DNA of 64,000 bases, from contig NZ_JANQLX010000009.1 in NCBI RefSeq assembly GCF_028280385.1, positions 298,162-362,161 on the forward strand, read 5' to 3'. Within the stretch, counting starts at the first letter, position 1, and every line of letters begins with the position of its first letter. Source of the stretch: Allomuricauda sp. (GTDB lineage: Bacteria > Bacteroidota > Bacteroidia > Flavobacteriales > Flavobacteriaceae). The notes beneath the pieces were generated by a model. It was not told the origin of the DNA. It worked only from the letters and a program-made list of their open reading frames with translations, and made no database searches. The translations under genes and the position numbers were made by a program. Below, one piece after another: positions 57,579 through 64,000 of this stretch.

Positions 57579-58986
57579 TGGTTTTTTGTTTTAAGGTTAA
57601 TATTTCTTTTAATAATCTGTGGTTAATGTCTTTTTGGTTGATGAGCTGGGTATTGATATCAATAAGATATAAGGTGAGTTCCTCAATCTTTTCCAACAGC
57701 AAACGGTTCATTTCCCCCACTTTAATGCCATGTTCTTTTACTTCCAGGGATGTAGGAATATTGGGTAGATGCCCATTTGTACCGATATATTTTTCAATTT
57801 CCTTCAAAGAAGGGAGATCGTAGCCTTCTTCAAACACATAATCCGGCCAAGTGGACTGCAATTGCACCTTTATTTCTTCACTGATGATCTTTCCGTTAAC
57901 GGCCAAACGGTATGCGGTGGGAATAGTGCTGGTGCCTATTCCCACATTTCCGGTGGTATAGGAAATATCTCCTGAAGATTCAGTCCATATCATTCCTCCA
58001 ACAGAACCACCTGTACTATTTGTGGTCACCGATACGGTATTACTTGCTACGCTCTCATTTCCGGCCGCATCCAATGCTGTCACCGTGAAATCATATAAAG
58101 TATTTTCCGTTAGTCCTGTTACTTGATAAGTAGTTACAGTGCCCAAAGTGGCTTCCAACGTCCCATCTTTAAACACTCTGTACCCAGTTACCCCTTCATT
58201 ATCCGTGGCCCCACTCCAGGATAAGTCCGCTGTGGTATCGGTTTGCCCGTCAACCGTTAAGTTTGCAGCAGTCGGTAGCTCGTGGTCCTGGTTGTTATAG
58301 CCATTTACCAATTCTTGTATTGTGGGTTCTTGGCCGTTGACTTCATACACAGTTGGGTCATAAAAGTACAGTTCATATGCTGGATCCGTTCCTAGATGAT
58401 AATAAGCACGATGTTTGGAAGTAACACTGGTGGAACTAAACTTAAAATCGGTAATATCCTCCACTTTCGTTCCTGCAAGATCAAAAATACCTCCAAGGTT
58501 GGTTGTGCCACTGTAAGTGCTTTGATGCACAAACCCAACATACAAATACCACTGATCAAGTTGAGGGATGGATGCATGAAAAATCGGGTGGTTATCTAGA
58601 GTTCCATCTAGTTCGAGCATTGTATCATCTCCATTCGAATCATAAGCTTCGGGGCCAAACCCTTCGTATCCACCTAGATTACCTGTTTTCTTCATCCAAA
58701 CTGTAAAACGATATGTTTTTGTTGGGTCGATGGTAAAAGTATCCGATACCCATCCACCACTGGTAGTAGAAGCTCCACCATCTGGAATTCCCTTCCATAA
58801 TATCGATTGGTTACCAAAAGGATCAGTGTCCAATTCCCTGAGGTTTTCGGAATTTGACCCATAGGCCGGAAATCCGGTAACTGACCCATTACCGACCGTC
58901 CAAGTAGAAGTGTCCAACAAATTGTTTTGGCACAATACTGTGATAGGAAAAAACAAAAGTGCGCAGAGTATCCTTAATTTTTTCAT
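57565..58986 (-). CDS. Secreted Fn3 protein with tail-fibre-like C-terminus, paralog 2
   Basis: The 473-aa protein has a signal peptide ending VLCQ. Its N-terminal domain is the same type as in paralog 4 (NNLLDTSTWTVGNGSVTGFP; YRFTVWMKKTGN). Fn3 is at about 235-325, and the common C-terminal block is GNVGIGTSTIPTAYRLAVNG ... GHLPNIPTSLEVKEHG ... LLEKIEELTLY. The DNA for this block is almost identical to that of paralog 1 (about 145 bp, near 57811-57960 versus 59210-59357), so it was recently copied or converted. It starts 5 bp after paralog 1 stops. Confidence 0.8.
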   Translation of the reverse strand: MKKLRILCALLFFPITVLCQNNLLDTSTWTVGNGSVTGFPAYGSNSENLRELDTDPFGNQSILWKGIPDGGASTTSGGWVSDTFTIDPTKTYRFTVWMKKTGNLGGYEGFGPEAYDSNGDDTMLELDGTLDNHPIFHASIPQLDQWYLYVGFVHQSTYSGTTNLGGIFDLAGTKVEDITDFKFSSTSVTSKHRAYYHLGTDPAYELYFYDPTVYEVNGQEPTIQELVNGYNNQDHELPTAANLTVDGQTDTTADLSWSGATDNEGVTGYRVFKDGTLEATLGTVTTYQVTGLTENTLYDFTVTALDAAGNESVASNTVSVTTNSTGGSVGGMIWTESSGDISYTTGNVGIGTSTIPTAYRLAVNGKIISEEIKVQLQSTWPDYVFEEGYDLPSLKEIEKYIGTNGHLPNIPTSLEVKEHGIKVGEMNRLLLEKIEELTLYLIDINTQLINQKDINHRLLKEILTLKQKTNEKP

Positions 58987-58991
58987 CCTCC

Positions 58992-60680
58992 TTATTTTGA
59001 CTTTGATTTTAGTTTTTCTATCTCCTCTTGTTGCACGTTATTTTCATTTTTTAATTGGATGACATAAAGTGTTAGTTGCTCAATTTTTTCCAGTAAAAGT
59101 CTGTTCATCTCCCCTACCTCAATTCCCTTTTCTTTGACCTCTTCTGCGGTAGGAATATTGGGTAGATGGCCATTTGTTCCGATATATTTCTGTATTTCCT
59201 TCAAGGAAGGGAGGTCGTAGCCTTCTTCAAACACATAATCCGGCCAAGTGGACTGCAATTGCACCTTTATTTCTTCACTGATGATCTTTCCGTTAACGGC
59301 CAAGCGATATGCAGTGGGAATAGTGCTCGTGCCAATTCCCACATTTCCGGTGGTATAGTATATGTCCCCACTTGTTTCTGTCCAAACAGTTCCTCCACCT
59401 GATGAGCCCGAAGAACCTGAAGAACCATCTGTGGTCAATGTTAATAGAGTGGCCAAACCTATGTTTCCTGCGGCATCGTATGCGTTTATGGAAATTTGAT
59501 AATCTGTGTTGGCAGTTAATCCCGTAAACTGATGGGAGGTTGTAGTTGCAGGAGTCAAGTTGACCTCTTGACCATCCAATTTAAGGGTGTAACCAGTGAC
59601 CCCAACATTATCCGTGGCTGACCAATTTAAATTTATGGATGTGGACGTTGTGGCATATGATAATTGGGGTTGGGATGGAGGTTCGGTTTCTATAGTACTC
59701 AGGTCCACAATCCCAAATGCAGCGATCTTGGGATAATTGACCCCACCATCTTCATCTTCTGAGGTTAGGTATAGATTAAGGATGCCATCGGTGACCGCAA
59801 CATCAAAGGTTTTCACAACCGGGGCCTCTGAGCCTACATCGGCAATGATATCATAATTGTCCAGAACCAAGCTACCTTCCAGTATTACGTCAAAGACCCG
59901 TGTACCCACACCACCGCTACCACCACCTGTAGCACCATAATAGATTTCCGCAAAATGGAGGGATACCCTGTAATTTCCACTGGGAACCGGTATGTTGTAG
60001 TACATTTCGCGGGCCGAAGCATAACGCTCAGAGTCATAAGGCCCTGCAACCGTAGCACTCCCATTGGTATAGGAGGTTCCTCCCAAAAAATAGTCATCGG
60101 CCCTAAAAAAAGTACCATCGGAAGCGGTGACTTGGGAACCTCCAGCGTTGATGTATAAGGGTAAAGTTGCATTATTTGGAATGGTCTCTATGATGGAAAT
60201 ATTATCCAGATAAACCGCATTTCCAGCTAAGGAAGGATTCCCCGAATAGACCAAAATACTTGCCGTGGGCTCCACAGCCGTAAAATTGAAGGTGTATTCC
60301 GTCCAATCAGTGCTGGTTATTCCTTGCCCCACAAAATCCCCAAAACCTGACCACTGGAAGAATCCCGGTCCTTCTGTACTTGCACTTTTGGCATAGATGG
60401 AAATATTGTACTCCGCACCTACCTTGGTGTTGAAAGTATAATAGGCCCTTCTCCAACCATCTGAAGTGGCTGTAATTTTTATACTATGGGTGCCGGAATA
60501 GGACTCTGTGGCATCCGAAGTTACGGCAGTACCGCTCACCGCGGTCCATCCAGTTACGGCATCGGATTCGTTGGTTGGGTTGGCCGCGTTGGATTCCACA
60601 TATAGTTCTTGTGAGCTAAGGACATTAGCAAGTAGCCCCATACCCAAAATAGCAGTCATCTTCAGGATGTTTTTTTTCAT
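58992..60680 (-). CDS. Secreted malectin/Fn3 protein with tail-fibre-like C-terminus, paralog 1
   Basis: The 562-aa protein is the first gene of the operon. After a signal peptide (MLLANVLSSQ region) comes a CBM-like jelly roll (about 25-170), a malectin-like domain (about 175-330: LPLYINAGGSQVTASDGTFF; YRVSLHFAEIYYG; GTRVFDVILEGSLVLDNYDI), a Fn3 domain (about 335-420) and the conserved tail with coiled coil (LKNENNVQQEEIEKLKSK). Malectin domains bind disaccharides such as maltose or nigerose, so surface glycan binding is likely. No type IX C-terminal domain is visible. It is transcribed from the 60681-61443 gap. Confidence 0.8.
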   Translation of the reverse strand: MKKNILKMTAILGMGLLANVLSSQELYVESNAANPTNESDAVTGWTAVSGTAVTSDATESYSGTHSIKITATSDGWRRAYYTFNTKVGAEYNISIYAKSASTEGPGFFQWSGFGDFVGQGITSTDWTEYTFNFTAVEPTASILVYSGNPSLAGNAVYLDNISIIETIPNNATLPLYINAGGSQVTASDGTFFRADDYFLGGTSYTNGSATVAGPYDSERYASAREMYYNIPVPSGNYRVSLHFAEIYYGATGGGSGGVGTRVFDVILEGSLVLDNYDIIADVGSEAPVVKTFDVAVTDGILNLYLTSEDEDGGVNYPKIAAFGIVDLSTIETEPPSQPQLSYATTSTSINLNWSATDNVGVTGYTLKLDGQEVNLTPATTTSHQFTGLTANTDYQISINAYDAAGNIGLATLLTLTTDGSSGSSGSSGGGTVWTETSGDIYYTTGNVGIGTSTIPTAYRLAVNGKIISEEIKVQLQSTWPDYVFEEGYDLPSLKEIQKYIGTNGHLPNIPTAEEVKEKGIEVGEMNRLLLEKIEQLTLYVIQLKNENNVQQEEIEKLKSKSK

Positions 60681-60765
60681 AGTGTTCTGTATTAATGGTT
60701 AGTGTTTGTTGTTTCTTATTTGGTTAGGGTAATGAACATTCTGTTTTTAATGGAATTGTTGACTT

Positions 60766-60903
60766 TCACCAACAATCTATCGAGCGCTTTAGGATAGCAC
60801 GAAATTGAGTTTCCAGAATGGAAGCGGGATTTTCACGAACTGGTGTTTGCATCGCCGATAGCGAAAAAAGTAGGTCCAAAACGGGAGACATTGAGGTTTT
60901 CAT
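60766..60903 (-). CDS. Possible 45-aa leader peptide
   Basis: An ATG at 60903, preceded on the minus strand by an A/C-rich leader, opens 45 codons starting MKTSMSPVLDLLF. It lies 85 bases before paralog 1. No family is recognised; it may be a leader peptide or chance. Confidence 0.2.
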   Translation of the reverse strand: MKTSMSPVLDLLFSLSAMQTPVRENPASILETQFRAILKRSIDCW

Positions 60904-61013
60904 AAGTATGGTTGTATTGAGGTTATCTATTGTTTGTTTTTGGGGTTTTCGGTCTCCTTACCAAAAAATTGCATCCATACTTTAATCAATAACAGACGAA
61001 CCACTTTAGGCAC

Positions 61014-61038
61014 AAAAAGAGGTTACAACCTCCTTTTT
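61014..61038. terminator. Weak bidirectional hairpin with A- and T-tracts
   Basis: AAAAAGAGGTT and AACCTCCTTTTT pair with one bulge. The position, in a long divergent gap, does not follow a gene, so a regulatory or relict role is equally possible. Confidence 0.25.
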
Positions 61039-61401
61039 AAAAGTGACGCTTTCCTCTTTTCCGAATCAACTATGAAACATTCAATTGAAGTGGGTTGTTG
61101 GTTGTGTGAAAAAAATATTAATGCGTATAAACTTACATAATATTACCTATTTATCTTATTAATATTTAAGATTTTTTTCATGTTTATGTGAGCTATGAAA
61201 TCATTCTGGAATTCGCTACCCAAACCACTAAAATATCAACTGCTCAATCTGTAATTTTATGGGTATCTGTGGCTGATTCTTACATAACAATTCCCTGAAT
61301 TGCCCATTTTACCTTCCACGGCGTTATCAAGCAAAAAAAGTATCAGAACCAGTGAATGTGATTGTTGCTACATGATCCATTAAAATTTAATTTTCGATCA
61401 T

Positions 61402-61414
61402 AGGAAATTTTCCT
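61402..61414. promoter_or_regulatory. Candidate operator upstream of the fucose operon
   Basis: AGGAAA-T-TTTCCT is a perfect 13-base dyad 30 bases before the ATG at 61444. It could be a regulator-binding site; no regulator gene is in the window. Confidence 0.25.
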
Positions 61415-61443
61415 TTTCTTAATCATCCATAAAAGCATTTTTG

Positions 61444-62217
61444 ATGAAATTCTCCCTGAAGGATAAAGTAGCCATGATAACCGGAGGCGGCAGTGGCATT
61501 GGCAAGGCCATTTCCAAAACCCTAGCCGCACAAGGTGCCCATGTGCACATCATAGAGTTGGACCTTGCCCAAGCGCAGCATACCGTAAATGAAATCAACC
61601 AAGCTGGAGGTAAAGCACAGGGACATCAATGTGATGTTTCCCAACAAGATCAATTTGTCAAAGTTGTAGACCAAATTGTAGCCTCGCAATCCATTGACAT
61701 CTTGATCAATAATGCAGGTATTGCACATGTAGGCAATGTGGAAGGTACAACGGAAGCAGATTTAGACCGCGTTTACCAGGTGAACATCAAAGGGGTTTAC
61801 AACGGAATCTTTGCCACGATCAATCATATGAAAGCTAAAGGAGGTGTAATCCTCAACATGGCCTCCATTGCCGGCTCGGTGGCAGTTGCGGATAGATTTG
61901 CATATTCCATGACCAAGGGCGCCGCGCTGGCCATGACCTATTCCGTGGCAAAAGACTATTTGGAATACGGGATTAGATGCAATAGCATCTCCCCAGCCAG
62001 AATCCATACTCCCTTTGTTGATGGGTTTCTAAAAAAGAACTATCCCAATAACGTGGACGAAATGTTTCAAAAGCTTTCCAAAACCCAACCAATAGGGCGG
62101 ATGGGAAGTCCAGAAGAGGTAGCTAATTTGGCATTGTACCTATGCTCGGACGAAGCCTCATTTATTACCGGAACGGATTTTCCGATTGATGGAGGGTTCA
62201 TAAAACTTAACGGCTAA
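61444..62217 (+). CDS. SDR dehydrogenase, probable 2-keto-3-deoxy-L-fuconate dehydrogenase
   Basis: From the ATG at 61444 (a TTG precedes it) the enzyme has 257 aa, normal for classical short-chain dehydrogenases. It shows TGGGSGIG (13-20), NNAG (ILINNAGIAHVG), the catalytic Ser in MASIAGS and YxxxK in YSMTK, and ends in TGTDFPIDGGF. In the non-phosphorylating L-fucose pathway an SDR of this kind oxidises 2-keto-3-deoxy-L-fuconate. Position next to fuconolactonase and fucose dehydrogenase genes supports that role; sequence alone would not. The next start is only 17 bp away. Confidence 0.8.
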   Translation: MKFSLKDKVAMITGGGSGIGKAISKTLAAQGAHVHIIELDLAQAQHTVNEINQAGGKAQGHQCDVSQQDQFVKVVDQIVASQSIDILINNAGIAHVGNVEGTTEADLDRVYQVNIKGVYNGIFATINHMKAKGGVILNMASIAGSVAVADRFAYSMTKGAALAMTYSVAKDYLEYGIRCNSISPARIHTPFVDGFLKKNYPNNVDEMFQKLSKTQPIGRMGSPEEVANLALYLCSDEASFITGTDFPIDGGFIKLNG

Positions 62218-62233
62218 ATTGCAAAGCTTGGAC

Positions 62234-63061
62234 ATGGTCTTGGACAGTCACCAACATTTCTGGAACTACGCTCCCACTACCCATGGTTGGATTGATGATT
62301 CCATGAAAAATATCCGAAAGGACTTTCTTCCCCACGACCTCAAACCTATTTTGGGTGCTTGTAAAATTGACGGATGCATCGCTGTACAAGCGGACCAAAC
62401 CGAGCAGGAAACCGTTTTTTTGCTGGACTGTGCAGTAAACAATTCCTTTATAAAAGGCGTGGTGGGTTGGGTAGACCTTAGGGCCCATAATCTGGTTGAG
62501 CGCCTTGAGCATTTTGCAAGTAACCCCTTGTTCAAGGGCGTAAGACATATTGTTCAAGGTGAACCATTGGATTTTATGCTCCGAAAGGATTTTCAAAATG
62601 GCATTCAAAGATTAAATGGCTTTGGGCTCGCCTATGATATTTTGATATATCATTATCAATTGGCACCAGCGTTGGAGCTTGCCAAAAAATTCCCAGACCA
62701 AAAGTTTGTGATCGATCATATCGCAAAACCTCGAATTTCCATGGGAATGGATTCTGAATGGAAAAAAAATATGGAAGAAATTGCCCAACATGAAAATGTA
62801 TACTGTAAGATTTCCGGTATGGTTACGGAAACCGATGGGTACCAGTGGCAAAGTCATGAATTCACCCCTTTTTTGGACGTGGTCACCCAAGCTTTCGGCA
62901 CCAAACGCTTGATGTTCGGGTCCGATTGGCCCGTAAGTCTCGTATCTTGTAACTATCGGGAAGCATTGGATATCGTAAAGAATTATTTCTCAGAATTTTC
63001 AAGAGAAGAACAGGACTGCATTATGGGAAAAAATGCCGCCAAATTTTACAATGTGGCCTAA
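62234..63061 (+). CDS. L-fuconolactonase-like amidohydrolase
   Basis: I use the ATG at 62234 (MVLDSHQHFW), which places the metal-binding HxH at residues 6-8 (SHQHFW) as is usual; a TTG five codons upstream is possible. The 275-aa protein has the amidohydrolase_2 barrel: KGVRHIVQGEPLDF, QKFVIDHIAKP, VYCKISGMVTE and MFGSDWPVS with the terminal Asp. COG3618 members hydrolyse sugar lactones, including L-fucono-1,5-lactone, the product of L-fucose dehydrogenase encoded next. Strong operon context. Confidence 0.85.
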   Translation: MVLDSHQHFWNYAPTTHGWIDDSMKNIRKDFLPHDLKPILGACKIDGCIAVQADQTEQETVFLLDCAVNNSFIKGVVGWVDLRAHNLVERLEHFASNPLFKGVRHIVQGEPLDFMLRKDFQNGIQRLNGFGLAYDILIYHYQLAPALELAKKFPDQKFVIDHIAKPRISMGMDSEWKKNMEEIAQHENVYCKISGMVTETDGYQWQSHEFTPFLDVVTQAFGTKRLMFGSDWPVSLVSCNYREALDIVKNYFSEFSREEQDCIMGKNAAKFYNVA

Positions 63062-63073
63062 TTAAACAAAAGA

Positions 63074-63856
63074 ATGGACTTAGGATTAAAAGACAAAGTG
63101 ATCATAGTAACCGGAGGCTCCAAAGGTATTGGCAATGGAATCTGCACCATCTTGGCCAATGAAGGGGCCGTTCCCGTAATTGTGGGGAGAAACGAGCAAA
63201 ATGTGATTGATGCGGTGAAAAAGATTGAGGAGAATGGTGGCAAATCTTATTATGCCCTGGCCGAACTTACGGACCCAAACCAATGTAAAGCGGCTGTGGA
63301 TAAGGTGGTCCAAAAATTTGGTCGCATAGACGGGTTAGTCAACAATGCCGGAATCAATGACGGTATTGGGCTTGAAGATGGAAATTACGATGATTTTCTT
63401 CGGTCCATTAACCGTAACCTTACCCATTATTATCTAATGGCCCACCATGCGCTTCCCAAACTCAAGGAAAGTAAGGGGTCCATCGTAAACATAGGATCAA
63501 AGACCGCCGAAACCGGGCAAGGGGGCACCTCAGCTTATGCCGCCGCCAATGGGGGACGTAACGCGCTTACCCGCGAATGGGCCGTGGAATTGTTGCCCTA
63601 TCAAATCCGTGTTAACGCTGTGGTCGTGGCGGAATGCTATACCCCATTATACGATCGATGGATCAAAACCTTCCCCAATCCTGAAAAAAAACTGAATGAG
63701 ATTACCCAACGGATTCCCTTGGAAAACCGAATGACCACCACTACTGAAATTGCCGATACGGTAGTTTTTCTCCTATCCCAAAGATCAAGCCATACCACGG
63801 GACAGATCATCTACGTGGATGGTGGATATACCCATTTGGACAGAGCACTGAAATAA
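63074..63856 (+). CDS. SDR enzyme, probable L-fucose dehydrogenase
   Basis: The 260-aa classical SDR has TGGSKGIG (13-20), NNAG, and INIGSK-type Ser in VNIGSKTAETG. The usual YxxxK position reads YAAAN, so the catalytic Lys appears replaced by Asn. The C-terminus has TTGQIIYVDGGYT. In the oxidative pathway L-fucose is oxidised to its lactone by an SDR, then opened by the lactonase encoded just upstream. A fucose transporter follows 24 bp later. The YAAAN reading raises the question whether this is an active dehydrogenase with a changed proton relay or another role. Confidence 0.75.
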   Translation: MDLGLKDKVIIVTGGSKGIGNGICTILANEGAVPVIVGRNEQNVIDAVKKIEENGGKSYYALAELTDPNQCKAAVDKVVQKFGRIDGLVNNAGINDGIGLEDGNYDDFLRSINRNLTHYYLMAHHALPKLKESKGSIVNIGSKTAETGQGGTSAYAAANGGRNALTREWAVELLPYQIRVNAVVVAECYTPLYDRWIKTFPNPEKKLNEITQRIPLENRMTTTTEIADTVVFLLSQRSSHTTGQIIYVDGGYTHLDRALK

Positions 63857-63880
63857 TTCCTAAACCAAACAACCAAAATT

Positions 63881-64000
63881 ATGTCGCAACATCAAAAAGT
63901 TCCCGTAGTATCCAAATCGGTATTGCTTCCCTTTGTGCTGATCACCTCCCTGTTCGCCCTTTGGGGTTTTGCCAACGACATCACCAACCCCATGGTCTCG
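63881..64000 (+). CDS. fucP: L-fucose:H+ symporter FucP (partial)
   Basis: The window ends after 40 codons of a new gene. The product starts MSQHQKVPVVSKSVLLPFVL and continues FALWGFANDITNPMV, the first membrane helix and signature of the FucP/glucose-galactose MFS family. It would import L-fucose for the oxidative pathway encoded immediately upstream. The substrate is inferred from the operon; related transporters take other hexoses. Confidence 0.85.
   Translation, partial: MSQHQKVPVVSKSVLLPFVLITSLFALWGFANDITNPMVS

Larger units (their letters stand above)
60681..61443. other. Divergent intergenic region (about 760 bp)
   Basis: It must hold promoters for the minus-strand paralog operon and the plus-strand fucose operon. 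No clear TAnnTTTG match was found. It contains a small minus-strand frame (60766-60903), a hairpin at 61014-61038 and a 13-bp dyad at 61402-61414. Confidence 0.4.

Overview
The window reads as the chromosome of a marine-type member of the Flavobacteriaceae (Bacteroidota). Supporting signs are moderate-to-low GC, gene starts without Shine-Dalgarno sequences, TAnnTTTG-like -7 boxes, a tmRNA tag GENNYALAA, 'NGHLPNIPSAKE' C-terminal domains and DUF6443/Rhs giant proteins typical of the phylum. Species is not determinable here; a Muricauda/Flagellimonas-like relative is a guess.

Layout. 1-921: 3'-truncated gene for an alanine/saccharopine dehydrogenase-family enzyme (minus strand). 1247-1643: ssrA (tmRNA), followed by a terminator and a GIY-YIG endonuclease gene bracketed by a ~140-bp direct repeat. 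2885-5786: LysR regulator divergent from a lipoprotein serine hydrolase and a DinB-like lipoprotein. 5799-13866: an island of five putative hydrolases without clear signal peptides: on the minus strand an HEXXH metallopeptidase, a ComEC-like metallo-beta-lactamase and a membrane-anchored amidohydrolase; divergently, a protein with a clan-CD-like His/Cys dyad plus a TIG-like domain, and a DUF1906 protein.

14049-53264 is the main feature. A closely packed plus-strand series encodes an unusual type II secretion / type IV pilus-like machine: three pilin-like proteins, GspF, a short A24 prepilin peptidase, GspE, the secretin GspD, a GspL/PilM-PilN-like fusion, a PilO/GspM-like protein, an Fn3-like lipoprotein and a PilP/GspC-like protein, plus a beta-solenoid membrane protein. 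It continues through a Skp/OmpH-like chaperone and a lipoprotein into three giant exported proteins: 2,123 aa with an Rhs/Tc-like N-terminus and thrombospondin type-3 repeats; 2,808 aa with four plant-type leucine-rich-repeat + Ig cassettes ending in a YD module; and 3,383 aa, an Rhs core with a variable tip resembling a PD-(D/E)xK nuclease. A LolA-like protein lies between the last two, and a candidate immunity gene follows the toxin tip. I infer a secretion system encoded next to its giant polymorphic-toxin-like cargo.

53360-54894: tandem terminator-like repeats, a small XRE regulator divergent from a 110-aa protein across a perfect 10-bp-arm palindrome, and a repeat-rich non-coding stretch. 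54950-60680: minus-strand operon of four paralogous secreted proteins (lectin/Fn3-like front, conserved tail-fibre-like coiled-coil end). 61444-64000: oxidative L-fucose operon (two SDR dehydrogenases, fuconolactonase, start of a FucP transporter) cut by the window edge.

No CRISPR array, rRNA, tRNA or insertion sequence was recognised. All functional statements rest on motif reading by eye.
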